Counted from the first letter of the stretch, positions 1-9,330 are shown. The stretch is 64,000 nt of DNA from UBA6522 sp965204155 (GCA_965204155.1 OZ241971.1:4588001-4652000); one strand, 5' to 3'. The notes: generated from the letters alone by a model not told the origin. Program-made: numbers and translations.

Positions 1-18
1 AGTCAAGACTGACGGCGT

Positions 19-561
19 ATGGACATGCGAATTGCCATTGGCGTTAGCGCCGTTTCCGTAATTCTTCTATCGTTGCCCGCCCTGGGGCAGCAATGGTTTG
101 ACTACGTCAATCCCGAATACCGTTTCCGGGTGAACTTCCCGGGCGAACCCACCGTTGAAGACGCGGTCTATGCAAGCGCGGACGGCTCAAGCCTGGCCGC
201 ACGTGCGTTTTCCACCGAACAGGGTGCGGGCACCTATCGCGTCGTCGTCGTGCGGTTTCCAACCGAGGTCGCCGATGTCGCAGGCGAGTTCGATCATGCG
301 GCGGAGCCGTTTCGCCAAAGAGGCGAGGTGGTGTTTGACCAGGCCGGCGAGTATGAGGACATCAGTGCCTACGAAATCAACGTGATCGGTCCCGACGGGC
401 GCCAGATTTACGTGTCATTGGTCTATCACGACCAACACTTGTACATCGCCGAAGGCAGCGTCGGCGCCGAGGCGTTTCCCCCGATTCAATTCCAGCAATC
501 GATGTGGATTACTGATGCAACGGGAGCCCCGATAGGCGGGGGGCGCCGCCTGGGAAACTGA
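19..561 (+). CDS. Secreted hypothetical protein
   Basis: I do not recognise a named family. The 180-residue product begins with a clear Sec signal peptide (hydrophobic stretch about residues 4-22, cleavage after LPALG/Q), so it should be exported to the periplasm or beyond. The mature part is acidic and rich in short beta-type segments, with no obvious catalytic motif. It starts GQQWFDYVNPEYRFRVNFPG, an opening seen in many small secreted proteins that carry a YxFxxxFP-type strand. A second ATG two codons downstream (position 25) is an equally good start. It is convergent with the next gene. Function unknown. Confidence 0.7.
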   Translation: MDMRIAIGVSAVSVILLSLPALGQQWFDYVNPEYRFRVNFPGEPTVEDAVYASADGSSLAARAFSTEQGAGTYRVVVVRFPTEVADVAGEFDHAAEPFRQRGEVVFDQAGEYEDISAYEINVIGPDGRQIYVSLVYHDQHLYIAEGSVGAEAFPPIQFQQSMWITDATGAPIGGGRRLGN

Positions 562-619
562 GCGCGTGAGCGCGGCCCGGGGGGCCGGACCGCGGCCGGG
601 AACTCTCCTTCTCCAGCGT

Positions 620-991
620 TCAGTCGTAGTGAAATTCCGATTGGTCCGCAAACGTCACTGTTCGTAGAACGCCGCCCCGACCGACCTTGAGAGGCCTCCC
701 TGTCACCGAGATGACATCGCCGGGCTTTGGGCTGCCCTCCGGCCAACCCTGCTGAAGGAGCAGGAACGGAGCGCCTCCTTCGAACACCCAGTTGCTGGTC
801 TCTCCATCCTCATCCTCCACGGTCATGTAAATGAAGATGTGCGGATTGGTCCATTGCAGCGCCTCCACTGTGCCCACAATGGTGACCTCGTCGGGTGCGT
901 ACATTGCGTGGCTGTGGTGCGCCCATGACGGCATGGCGAGCATCAGCATCGAAACTACCGCAAGAAACAGTGATCTGGTATCCATATTCAA
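620..991 (-). CDS. Secreted DUF6152-like protein (stand-alone N-type domain)
   Basis: Short exported protein (123 residues) with a signal peptide ending at SWA/HHSH. The mature protein has the signature of a family widely annotated DUF6152: an HHS motif directly after the signal cleavage site, a GTVEALQWTNPH segment, a W-x-FEG stretch and a G-D-V-x-V-T-G turn near the end. The family has no established biochemical role; the HH and NPH histidines could bind metal (inference). The frame opens with TTG at 991, while ATG at 985 is equally possible; GGGAGGGG lies just upstream. It follows the longer fused paralogue at 1109-2083 on the same strand, with which it probably forms an operon. Confidence 0.75.
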   Translation of the reverse strand: MNMDTRSLFLAVVSMLMLAMPSWAHHSHAMYAPDEVTIVGTVEALQWTNPHIFIYMTVEDEDGETSNWVFEGGAPFLLLQQGWPEGSPKPGDVISVTGRPLKVGRGGVLRTVTFADQSEFHYD

Positions 992-1108
992 TTGGTATCA
1001 ACCCCTCCCGATTTCGAAGCTACCGTCTCCGGCAAAACTTCAGACTGCCAACTTCCCCCTCGAACGCGAGCGCGGCACAGTGCTCCCGTCTCACTGACGC
1101 TGTCCGGG

Positions 1109-2083
1109 TCAACAGTCAAGATCATAGCGCCCTATCGTATCGCCGAGCGCGAGCCAGTTACCCGAAAGTATTGCGGGCTCGGTGAACGTTTCGGGGTCGA
1201 TCATCTCGATCCGGAACGCCAGGCCGCTCTGATCGTCGCTGAGCGAGAACCGCTCGATGACCTTCAACTCATCGCTCAGCGGAGTCCCCCGGTTGTCTAG
1301 CCAGGGCCAGTTGATCCGCGTGGTTTCGACGACAAGGTCATCGCCCTCCCAGCGGCCGATGGAATAGCCCAGGTGAGAATATTCCGCATCGGCGGGTACT
1401 TCATCCCGATCCATGTGGACAGTGCGGACGAGGTCATAATACTCCGTTCGCACCCGGATTATCGGACCCTCATCCACAAATTCCAGGGGATTCTGCGTGA
1501 GCATCATGGCGGGCATGCCCGGGGCCTCGCAACGTACCGCGTAATTGTCCAGGTCGTCCCATGAATCCCGGGCCTCGATAGCCTGCCCGGTAAGCGGCAG
1601 GTTGTTGGTCTGGGTAACCGCGCGTGCGACATCCTCCTGGGCAACAGTCCAGACCCTGAAGAAACCCAGGTTTTCCGACGCAGCGTCCTGAATTCTCGGA
1701 GCGTCCTCAAATGTCGAAAACAAACCGGCCCAGAGCGTCAACTCGCGCCCGTCCGGCAACTGCATTCTGTCCACGATCATCCGATGATCGGTGAGGTTCG
1801 ACTTGCGGCCGACGACCCGGACCGTCTCGCCAAGCGGAATCAGATCGCGCGTAACGCCCCCTCGCTGAAGATTGAATACCGAGTGCGCCTCCATGCGCCA
1901 GACGGCTTCCTCTCCGGCCTCATCAACAACCCGCAACTGAAAGGTGACGTGAGGATTCCGCCAGTTAACCCCCAGGAGTTCGCCTACCAGGACGATTGGA
2001 GACTGTTCGAACGTATTCAGGGAATGATGTGCGTGACTCTTGCCCACCAGGACGACAGATAGCGCCAGCAGGGCGCCGGCCAC
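1109..2083 (-). CDS. Secreted two-domain protein: DUF6152-like plus GYSIGxWEG partner domain
   Basis: Exported protein with an N-terminal domain of the HHS/NPH type (AHHSLNTFEQSP, NWRNPHVTFQ, G-x-x-V-R-V-V-G) followed by a C-terminal domain of about 200 residues. The C-terminal domain has the motifs VHMDRDEVP and GYSIGRWEGDDLVVETT, and ends in DLDC. The same C-terminal motifs recur in four other genes of this window. I prefer the GTG at 2083, since GGAG sits five bases upstream and this gives a compact signal peptide; an in-frame GTG at 2146 would add 21 residues. Biochemical role unknown. The divergent TonB receptor gene begins about 200 bases away. Confidence 0.75.
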   Translation of the reverse strand: MAGALLALSVVLVGKSHAHHSLNTFEQSPIVLVGELLGVNWRNPHVTFQLRVVDEAGEEAVWRMEAHSVFNLQRGGVTRDLIPLGETVRVVGRKSNLTDHRMIVDRMQLPDGRELTLWAGLFSTFEDAPRIQDAASENLGFFRVWTVAQEDVARAVTQTNNLPLTGQAIEARDSWDDLDNYAVRCEAPGMPAMMLTQNPLEFVDEGPIIRVRTEYYDLVRTVHMDRDEVPADAEYSHLGYSIGRWEGDDLVVETTRINWPWLDNRGTPLSDELKVIERFSLSDDQSGLAFRIEMIDPETFTEPAILSGNWLALGDTIGRYDLDC

Positions 2084-2196
2084 AAATTCTCCAGTTCTTA
2101 CGGGGCAGTCCACGGGTATTCCTTGTTGCGCAAACCCCACCGCCACAGGTTCAGGCTATTGTAACCGGGCACCGAATTAGGCTAGCATAGTCATGG

Positions 2197-2208
2197 TTGT
2201 ATATACAA
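2197..2208. promoter_or_regulatory. Putative HutC operator upstream of the TonB receptor operon
   Basis: A perfect 12-bp palindrome, TTGTATATACAA, lies 82 bases before the TonB receptor start. It contains TGTA-N2-TACA, the half-site arrangement described for HutC, the GntR-family urocanate-responsive repressor of histidine utilisation. The same 12 bases, with the same flanking GG and G, occur between hutF and hutI at 14800-14811. That shared location is the main reason to call it an operator. No hutC gene lies in this window. Confidence 0.7.
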
Positions 2209-2290
2209 GCTTGTTGCGCTTTACGCCATACGGCACGGTTCTATTTTCCGCGTCCGATCACAGGCAAGAACAATAGTGGAGGAGAATCAA

Positions 2291-4429
2291 ATGAGGTCCA
2301 TAAGCGTTCTTTCATTCTCGGCCCTGGTGCTTCTGGTGGCGGGACTCGCAGGAGGCCCTGACGACGCAAGGGCGCAGGAGACTGCCGTTCTCGAGGAAAT
2401 CATAGTCACTGCTGCCAAGCGGGAAACCAATCTTCAGGATACGCCCATTGCCATTACCGCCTTGACCGGCGACATGCTCGACTCCTTCAACATCCAGAGC
2501 AGCCACGACATGATCAGTTCCGTGGTTGGCCTGGAGGGGACGCTGACCGCGGGAAACCTTGCCCTGGCGATTCGCGGCGTCAACAGCGAAAACACGGACG
2601 TGACCTCCGACCCCACGGTTGCCTTTCACATGGACGGCGTGTTTCGCGGACGCCAATCGGGCGGACTGGCGCTCTTCCACGACATCGCACGCGTTGAAAC
2701 ACTGAAGGGGCCTCAAGGTACGCTGTACGGGCGAAATGCCACGGCCGGCAGTATCAACGTCATAACCAACAAGCCCGTTCACAACACCGAAGGGAGCTTT
2801 GAGGTCCTTGCCGGCAACTACAATCGATTGGGCGTTCGTGGTGTCGTCAATGCGTCATTGAGCGAGGACATACTTGCCGTTCGATTTGCCTTTGTGGACG
2901 AAGACAGAGAAGGATATTTCGACAATGGCCCGGAAGTTGAAAGACCCTACGGGGACTCTGTCGAGAGCGCGTACCGATTGCACGCCCTGATAACACCCAG
3001 CGATCGGCTGTCCGTGCTGCTGACTGCCGACTATCAGGGTCGTGGCGGTACCGGCCAGGGCACAAACGTCCTGCGCGGAGCAGACGACGTCCTGGCGACC
3101 GATCTCCCCAACCCGCACACGGTCCTTTTGAATCGCGAGGGTTTTCGCGATGATCAATTCCGGACCCTGAAGGTTGAGGTCAACCGCAGTTTCGACAATA
3201 TGGACCTCACCTATCTCGGTGCTCACTACCAAAGCGACGTGAACTTTGGCCTCGACTTCGACCGGACCAATGTCGCGAGGGATCCGCTGGACATCCAGAA
3301 CGGCAGCGAGCAGTTGTCTCACGAGATCAGATTGGCATCCAACGGCGACGGCCCACTGCAGTGGCTGGGTGGGGTGTACAAACTGGACGAGGACGCTTCG
3401 CGTTTCGTGCAATTGCAAATTGCACGGTTTGGCGTGACATCGGCAACAGATATCCCCAATTACACGGTGAATTCCAGTGCCGTCTTCGGTCAGGGTACGT
3501 ACAGCGCTTCCGATACTTTCCGGATTACGGCGGGGCTTCGCTACTCCTCGGACAAGAAGGCGCAAGAGGATACCGTCTACAACCGGACAAGCCGGTTCGG
3601 CACGTCGATGATCACCGTGAGCAACGACGGTAGCTGGAACTCCACCGACTGGACGCTGGGGGTCGACTGGGATCAGGGCGAAGAAACGATGGTCTACGCC
3701 AAGATCGGAACCGGGTTCAAGGCAGGTGCGTTCAACGTCGCAAACCCGACCTTCAATGTCGCCGAATCGACGTTCCGGCCGGAGGAAATCCTGGCCTACC
3801 AGGTCGGCCACAAGAGCAATCTCAAGGACAACCGGCTGCAGATCAACTCGGAGTTCTTCATCTACGACTACACCGATCTTCAGGTCACCCAGCGCGATGA
3901 CGACCAGACCGTAACGCGCAACGCCGCGGCAGCCGACATCATCGGATTCGATACGGAACTCGTTGCACTGCCCGCCGATGCTCTGCGCGTCATGTTGGGC
4001 GTCGGCTATCTGGATGCAACGTTCGGGCATTTCACCCAGGTCAGCCCGTGGACGGGCCAGGAGATCGACCTGGCAGGCTCTGACCTGGTGAAATCACCGG
4101 AGTGGTCGGTGAATGCAAGCCTTGATTACGTTTTCGATCTTGCAAACGGATGGCAGGTCGTCCCGAGAATACGGACCGCATTTCGATCGAACATGAAGTT
4201 GCTCCCGTTCGATGAGCCGGGTTCCCTCATGCCGTCCCGAACGACTACGGATGCAAGTATCGATTTCGCATCGCCGGATGACCGATTGAGGATACGACTC
4301 TACGCAAATAACGTTTCAGATGAAATTGTATGGTCCGGTGCAGGCACAAACGGCCAGGGACATCGAACCCTGACGGGCAGCCCGCCAAGATTTTATGGCG
4401 CCAGCCTGAAATATGCGTTCGGTCAGTAG
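2291..4429 (+). CDS. TonB-dependent outer-membrane receptor
   Basis: Outer-membrane gated channel that imports a ligand using TonB energy. A signal peptide (residues 1 to about 27) is followed by a TonB-box-like stretch, EEIIVTAAKR. A plug domain follows (DTPIAITALTGDML; LKGPQGTLYGRNATAGSINV is the typical plug end), and then a beta-barrel of about 550 residues ending in an aromatic-rich strand (ASLKYAFGQ). GGAGGAG precedes the ATG at 2291 by six bases, so the upstream in-frame GTG at 2276 is rejected. A HutC-type palindrome lies in its upstream region, and a secreted amidohydrolase and an NhaC transporter follow. A histidine-, urocanate- or imidazole-like ligand is therefore a fair guess, but the substrate cannot be read from sequence. 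Confidence 0.9.
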   Translation: MRSISVLSFSALVLLVAGLAGGPDDARAQETAVLEEIIVTAAKRETNLQDTPIAITALTGDMLDSFNIQSSHDMISSVVGLEGTLTAGNLALAIRGVNSENTDVTSDPTVAFHMDGVFRGRQSGGLALFHDIARVETLKGPQGTLYGRNATAGSINVITNKPVHNTEGSFEVLAGNYNRLGVRGVVNASLSEDILAVRFAFVDEDREGYFDNGPEVERPYGDSVESAYRLHALITPSDRLSVLLTADYQGRGGTGQGTNVLRGADDVLATDLPNPHTVLLNREGFRDDQFRTLKVEVNRSFDNMDLTYLGAHYQSDVNFGLDFDRTNVARDPLDIQNGSEQLSHEIRLASNGDGPLQWLGGVYKLDEDASRFVQLQIARFGVTSATDIPNYTVNSSAVFGQGTYSASDTFRITAGLRYSSDKKAQEDTVYNRTSRFGTSMITVSNDGSWNSTDWTLGVDWDQGEETMVYAKIGTGFKAGAFNVANPTFNVAESTFRPEEILAYQVGHKSNLKDNRLQINSEFFIYDYTDLQVTQRDDDQTVTRNAAAADIIGFDTELVALPADALRVMLGVGYLDATFGHFTQVSPWTGQEIDLAGSDLVKSPEWSVNASLDYVFDLANGWQVVPRIRTAFRSNMKLLPFDEPGSLMPSRTTTDASIDFASPDDRLRIRLYANNVSDEIVWSGAGTNGQGHRTLTGSPPRFYGASLKYAFGQ

Positions 4430-4489
4430 CACTCAATGACCGGTCGGATCATCGGCAAATGAACTGGCATCGACGATGAGTAAGGGGGC

Positions 4490-6046
4490 ATGACCCAAAA
4501 AATCACGCGGAAGGATTTCCTGCGGCTGGCCGCGGCAGCCACTACGTCCACCGCGCTGGCAGGTTACGTCGGACGGGGAGTCGCCCAGAGCGCCGATTCC
4601 TCCGCTGCGCCCGACGTTCCCGAAACCCCATCGAGCACCTTGATTCGAGGCGCCGACCTCTTGACTATGGACCCGGAACTGGGTGAACAGCCGGCTACCG
4701 ATGTCCTGATCTCCGACGGAAGTATCGAGGCGATCGGAACCGGGCTTGCTGCCGATGGCGCCGAGGTGGTCGACGCGCAGGGAATGATCCTGATGCCCGG
4801 CATGATCGACGGGCATCGACACGTCTGGCAGACCATCGCCCTGGGCCGCATGGTCGAGTCCAACCCCGGAGAATTCGCCAGGGATTACATCTACTGGAAG
4901 ATGGCGGCGGTTGTCGCCATGGAGCCCGAGGATCACTATATTGCCGAGCTCGTGGGCGGCCTGCAGGCCATCGACTCCGGCGTCACCTCGATTCTGGATT
5001 ATGCGCACGGACAGGACACCGAGGCCAATACGATGGCGGCAGCCCGGGGCCTCAGGGACTCCGGAATAGCCGGTTGGTTCGGCTATCAGCTGGCGATTTC
5101 ATACCCGTTTGACGTTGGGGACACGGTTTCGCCGGCCGAGATGCTCGCGGCGCTTTTTGCAGCCCGGCCTACGGAACAGGAATGGAATACGGCCTCCCTG
5201 CTCCGCAACGACCTGTTCGCTGATCGTTCCGCGCTGCTGCAGCTCGCTCTCGGCCCGCCCATGTGGCCCGGATACGCCATGGACGACGTCAGGGACTACA
5301 TGACACGCGCACGATCCGTTGGCGTCGATTTGATCATCGCGCACCTGCACAAATCCGCGACGCCGCACCCTGCGGGATTCATGGGGCACAGGGACTCGGG
5401 AATCCCGGACCTTCACGAGGCCGGGTTGCTTGGCCCCGACTTCCACGTAGCGCACGCCAATCGATTGACGCCGGAAGAGCTGGCCATGATGCGCGATACC
5501 GGCGGCATGATCGCTGCAACCACCATGAGCGAATATTCGTTCATGATGAATCCCCATCGCGGCGCGCCCGTTCACGGTCGCGCCAGGGCGGCCGGTGTGC
5601 CGGTTGGAATCGGTGCGGACGTGCCGATGGGACTCACAGGCGACTATTTCGAGCACGTGAGGTCGTCACTGTGGAGCCACTACCTCGAGGAAGAAAGCCG
5701 GCAGATCGTGCAGGATTACCATTCGGAGGATATTCTGGATTTCGCCACTGCATTGGGTGCGAAGGCCATTCGCCTGGGTGATGAAACCGGGTCGATCACG
5801 GTCGGCAAGCGAGCCGACCTGGTCCTTCTGGATACCGATCGAATCGGCTTCGGCACGATGGGCAGCCTGGCGGACCGTGTCGTGACTTTCGCTCGTACAA
5901 CAGACATCGACAGTGTCTGGGTTGCGGGGCAAGCCCGCAAGCGCCACGGAGAAATGATCGGAGTCGACTGGGCATCCCTGAAGGCGCGCTTGCTTGAAGC
6001 GCAGGAACGGGTCGAGCAAAAGATCGCAACGGTGAAGTGGGTCTGA
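4490..6046 (+). CDS. Secreted metal-dependent amidohydrolase, copy 1 (ATZ/TRZ-type)
   Basis: A 518-residue member of the amidohydrolase superfamily, related in fold to cytosine deaminase, chlorohydrolases, HutF and HutI. An N-terminal export signal has a Tat-like TRKDFLRLA motif (RK instead of RR), followed by AGYVGRGVAQ. Metal-ligand motifs are visible in order: GHRHVWQ (HxH), AHLHKSA, HVAHANRL and GIGADVPM (aspartate). The C-terminal GKRADLVLLDTD strand is typical of the family. It is very similar throughout to the gene at 16082-17638. It sits between the TonB receptor and NhaC, downstream of the HutC-type palindrome, so it probably hydrolyses a ring or amide nitrogen compound in the periplasm. 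Exact substrate unknown. Confidence 0.85.
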   Translation: MTQKITRKDFLRLAAAATTSTALAGYVGRGVAQSADSSAAPDVPETPSSTLIRGADLLTMDPELGEQPATDVLISDGSIEAIGTGLAADGAEVVDAQGMILMPGMIDGHRHVWQTIALGRMVESNPGEFARDYIYWKMAAVVAMEPEDHYIAELVGGLQAIDSGVTSILDYAHGQDTEANTMAAARGLRDSGIAGWFGYQLAISYPFDVGDTVSPAEMLAALFAARPTEQEWNTASLLRNDLFADRSALLQLALGPPMWPGYAMDDVRDYMTRARSVGVDLIIAHLHKSATPHPAGFMGHRDSGIPDLHEAGLLGPDFHVAHANRLTPEELAMMRDTGGMIAATTMSEYSFMMNPHRGAPVHGRARAAGVPVGIGADVPMGLTGDYFEHVRSSLWSHYLEEESRQIVQDYHSEDILDFATALGAKAIRLGDETGSITVGKRADLVLLDTDRIGFGTMGSLADRVVTFARTTDIDSVWVAGQARKRHGEMIGVDWASLKARLLEAQERVEQKIATVKWV

Positions 6047-6132
6047 CAAAATGCCAACGGGCGCAGTCCTTCGCGTAATGACTGCCAGTGCGCCGGCGTG
6101 CACTCACCCCCTTCTCCCTCAGAAACATACGA

Positions 6133-7521
6133 ATGAACGACCCACGAGAGCCTGGTTTACTGCATTCCGTGCTCAGCTTCGGTGGCGTTGTCGCCATCGT
6201 GATCGTCGGCTTGCTGTGGTTTCAGATCAGCCTGCACAGCCTCCTGATCGTCGCTCTGGTCTGGATCGCGGGCAATGCGATCGCAATCGGCCACAATTAC
6301 GGTTCGATAAAGTCCGCGATGACGTCCGGGATCGCCAAGGGTCTCGGCGCAATTTACATATTCATCCTCATCGGCGTGCTCGTCGCCTCCCTGCTCGAAG
6401 GCGGGACGATAGGAAGCCTTATCTACTACGGTATCGACCTGCTGCATCCGGCCATTTTCCTGCCGGCAGGCCTGTTGCTTTGCACGCTGATGTCGCTGGC
6501 GACGGGTACATCCTGGGGCACCATCGCGACAGCCGGAGTGGTACTGGTCGGGCTGGGCGAAGCGCTGGGCATACCGCTGCCGGTCGTCGCCGGCATGGTG
6601 ATTTCCGGGGCCAGCTTCGGCGACAAGATGTCTCCGGTTTCGGATACGACGGTCCTGGCCGCGATGACCGCGGAAACGGACATCTACGCTCACATCCGTT
6701 CGATGTTGTACACCAGTGGGCCGACCTATCTGATCTGCCTGGCCGCGTTTTCGTTGCTGGGTCTGCAATTTGCCGGGCAAACGCTCTCCCCGGAGCAACT
6801 GCTCGAATTGCAGGCGGGTCTCTCGGGCGAGTTCTCCATCGGTCCGCTGGCGCTGCTGCCGCTGCTGGTATTGCTGACCCTGAGCATGAGGCGCGTTCCG
6901 GCGGAACCCAGCATGCTCGCAAGTGTCGCAACGGCCGTGGTTCTTGCCGTGGCGGTCGAGGACCGGTCGCTAGTGGAGGTGCTGAACAGTCTTCAGACCG
7001 GCTTTGTCGCCGACACCGGCCACGAGCAGCTCGATTCGCTTCTCAGCCGCGGCGGCATCCAAAGCATGATGTGGACACTCTCGCTGGCGTTGATCGCCCT
7101 GGCACTGGGCGGGCTACTGGACCGGGCCGGGTTCGTGCGCGTGCTGATGAACGGCATACTGGCCCGCTTGCGGCGCGCCGCCAGCCTGATGACCACAACC
7201 ATCGGCGCCGGCCTGGTGGCCAACATGGGCATGGGCGAAGCCTACCTGTCGATCATCTTCGGCGGACAGTTGTTCAAGGCATCCTACAGGGAACAGAAAC
7301 TCGAGAATCACTTGATGTCACGCTGCCTTGAAGAGGGCGCGACACTGACTACGCCGTTGATTCCATGGACGACATCCGGGGCATTCTGTATGGGAGTTCT
7401 CGGCCTCTCGACGCTGGCGTACGCACCGTGGGCGTTGTTCAACTACATCAATCCAATCCTTTCGATTGTTCTGGCGTACCTGGGTTTTGGCATATTCCGT
7501 CAAGTCGCCGATGATAGTTAA
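6133..7521 (+). CDS. NhaC-family Na+/H+ antiporter-like transporter
   Basis: Inner-membrane protein of about 460 residues with roughly eleven hydrophobic segments. It has the NhaC/ArsB-NhaD clan hallmarks, notably GTSWGTIATAG and GASFGDKMSPVSDTT in the first half and NMGMGEAYLSIIFGG plus a GATLTTPLIPWTTSG segment in the second. NhaC proteins exchange sodium for protons, and several relatives import amino or organic acids (malate/lactate, tyrosine or lysine exchange). In this operon-like run a role in uptake of the amidohydrolase product is plausible but unproven. I place the start at ATG 6133 (MNDPREPG); an in-frame GTG at 6088 would add 15 residues without membrane character. Confidence 0.85.
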   Translation: MNDPREPGLLHSVLSFGGVVAIVIVGLLWFQISLHSLLIVALVWIAGNAIAIGHNYGSIKSAMTSGIAKGLGAIYIFILIGVLVASLLEGGTIGSLIYYGIDLLHPAIFLPAGLLLCTLMSLATGTSWGTIATAGVVLVGLGEALGIPLPVVAGMVISGASFGDKMSPVSDTTVLAAMTAETDIYAHIRSMLYTSGPTYLICLAAFSLLGLQFAGQTLSPEQLLELQAGLSGEFSIGPLALLPLLVLLTLSMRRVPAEPSMLASVATAVVLAVAVEDRSLVEVLNSLQTGFVADTGHEQLDSLLSRGGIQSMMWTLSLALIALALGGLLDRAGFVRVLMNGILARLRRAASLMTTTIGAGLVANMGMGEAYLSIIFGGQLFKASYREQKLENHLMSRCLEEGATLTTPLIPWTTSGAFCMGVLGLSTLAYAPWALFNYINPILSIVLAYLGFGIFRQVADDS

Positions 7522-7566
7522 TGCGACCCATGTGATCGGTTCGTCGCTGTATATAGGGAGTAACTG

Positions 7567-8220
7567 ATGGCTGCGAGGAAGAAGGCTACCGAGAGCGTTC
7601 GGCGAAGGGTTGGCGAGCGCGATCCTCTGCTGCGCCCCGAGTGGCAATACATTGAACATTGCAACATGGATGACTACGGTCAGGAGGACTGGTTGATCGT
7701 GAATCGGCAGCGCGCCGAATACCTCGCCGAGGAGCGCGCCACGCAGGCGCTGGAACTCCTTTCCGCCTCCCGCAACGCCCCCACATTCGGTTACCTGATC
7801 AACAACTACGAGCACTGCCTTCAGACAGCCACCCTGCTGCACCGCGACGGTCACGACGAGGAAACGGTCGTTACAGGCCTGTTTCACGACGTCGGATTCA
7901 TCGTCTGCCCCGAGAACCACGAACGATTCGCCGCGGACCTGGTTCGTCCTTTCGTTTCCGAAAAGAATGTCTGGATGCTGGAACACCACGAAATATTTCA
8001 GCGAGTCCACCTGCACGGCTTCTACGAAAGGCAGGATGCCGAGTTCATCAATGCCCGCGAACAATGGCGAGGGCATCCGTTCTACGATTGGACCATTGAA
8101 TTTGTGGAACGATACGATATCGTGGCTATCGACCCGGATATCGAGAATTTGCCGATCGAGTTCTTTGAGCCGATGGTACGGAGAGTCTTTTCCCGTTCAC
8201 CATCGCCCGACCGCGAGTAG
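7567..8220 (+). CDS. HD-domain protein resembling PhnZ-type mixed-valent di-iron oxygenases
   Basis: A 217-residue soluble protein with an HD-type metal centre. Visible candidate ligands are H83 (YEHCLQ), H107-D108 (LFHDVG), H118, H140/H141 (LEHHEIF) and D184 (ERYD). The YxHxLQ...G...LxHDxG pattern resembles the PhnZ/TmpB subfamily, which oxidatively cleaves organophosphonates using two irons, rather than HD phosphodiesterases. GGGAG precedes the ATG. It lies 45 bases after nhaC and 35 bases before a Rieske oxygenase, so an oxidative step on a small polar substrate is likely. The oxygenase assignment is inference from motif spacing; a plain HD phosphohydrolase remains possible. Confidence 0.65.
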   Translation: MAARKKATESVRRRVGERDPLLRPEWQYIEHCNMDDYGQEDWLIVNRQRAEYLAEERATQALELLSASRNAPTFGYLINNYEHCLQTATLLHRDGHDEETVVTGLFHDVGFIVCPENHERFAADLVRPFVSEKNVWMLEHHEIFQRVHLHGFYERQDAEFINAREQWRGHPFYDWTIEFVERYDIVAIDPDIENLPIEFFEPMVRRVFSRSPSPDRE

Positions 8221-8255
8221 TCGACCGGAGTCTGCCGGACTTGCCCGGAGTGCAT

Positions 8256-9284
8256 ATGTTCCTCAGGAATAGCTGGTATGTTGCTGCAATCTCCTCCGAG
8301 ATAGAGGCGAAACTTCGGCCAATCCGCATACTGGGCGAGAACATCGTCCTGTACCGCTCCGAGAGCGGCGAACCGGTTGCCCTGGAGGATTCCTGCCCGC
8401 ACCGGCGGTTGCCGTTGTCCAAAGGCAGGCTGCTGCGCGACTCCATCGAATGCGGCTACCACGGACTGCAATTCGATCGCTCCGGCCAATGCGTCGCAGC
8501 GCCGACGCAGGACCGGATTCCGCCCACGGCAAGAGTCCGAAGTTATCCGGTGGTCGACAGATGGGGATTGCTCTGGATCTGGATGGGCGATGCCGAGCTG
8601 TCAGACGACAGCCTGATCATCGAAATCCGGAACTTCGATAACCCGGATTGGAGAATCACCAGGGGCGATGCCCTGACATGCAAATGCAACTATCAATATC
8701 TCACCGACAATCTGTTGGACCCATCACATGTCGCCTGGGTACACCCCACGTCCTTTGCGGCCCCCGGTACCGAAAACACGCCAGTGGAAATCTCCGAGAC
8801 GGACGACGGAGTGATCGTTCACCGATGGATACGCGACCGGAAACCACCGTCCTTCTACGCACGGCTGGTCCGGTTCGAGGGAAACTGCGACCGCCTGCAG
8901 CATTACGAAGCGCAGTTCCCGTGCACCGCCATTAACAAGTCGATTTTTGTTCCCGCGGGAAAGGGTGGCCCGGACGTTCAAATCGATGAACAGGCCTACG
9001 TCATGTTTTCCTACCATTTCATGACTCCGATTGACGCCGATCGCACTCGCTATCATTGGCTCCTGCATCGAAACACCGATCCGGACAACGAGGAAGTGAC
9101 GTCGATGATCGCATCCTCGGTCAAGTCGGCGTTCCTTGAGGATCGCGATGTACTAGAGGCCGTACACACCGGGATGGCCAATGCTACCACCCGGCATATC
9201 AACCTGGGGCTGGATACGGCGGCGCTGCATTTTCGGCGCAAGCTCGAAAAGATGATTTCCCAGGAGTCCGGCAACGCTACATGA
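8256..9284 (+). CDS. Rieske non-heme iron oxygenase, VanA/N-demethylase type
   Basis: Terminal oxygenase subunit of about 342 residues. The Rieske [2Fe-2S] ligands are C47-P-H49 and C66-G-Y-H69. The mononuclear iron site is D155-x2-H158-x4-H163 in DNLLDPSHVAWVH. The short length and the MFLRNSWYVAA opening match the VanA-like class, which includes vanillate O-demethylase and the caffeine N-demethylases. It would need an external reductase; none is encoded nearby. ATG 8256 follows GGAG by five bases, so the TTG at 8241 is less likely. It ends 46 bases from the convergent hutG. N- or O-demethylation of an imidazole compound such as methylhistidine is an attractive but untested guess. Confidence 0.85.
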   Translation: MFLRNSWYVAAISSEIEAKLRPIRILGENIVLYRSESGEPVALEDSCPHRRLPLSKGRLLRDSIECGYHGLQFDRSGQCVAAPTQDRIPPTARVRSYPVVDRWGLLWIWMGDAELSDDSLIIEIRNFDNPDWRITRGDALTCKCNYQYLTDNLLDPSHVAWVHPTSFAAPGTENTPVEISETDDGVIVHRWIRDRKPPSFYARLVRFEGNCDRLQHYEAQFPCTAINKSIFVPAGKGGPDVQIDEQAYVMFSYHFMTPIDADRTRYHWLLHRNTDPDNEEVTSMIASSVKSAFLEDRDVLEAVHTGMANATTRHINLGLDTAALHFRRKLEKMISQESGNAT

Positions 9285-9330
9285 CACCGGTTGGCGGGCA
9301 ATCTGCACGGCTCGCCGGGCCGGGTCGGGC

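Noticed and set aside
574..600. GC-rich inverted segments in the convergent gap at about 570-600
   Set aside because: Pairing is ambiguous and no U-tract follows on either strand, so I do not call a terminator.
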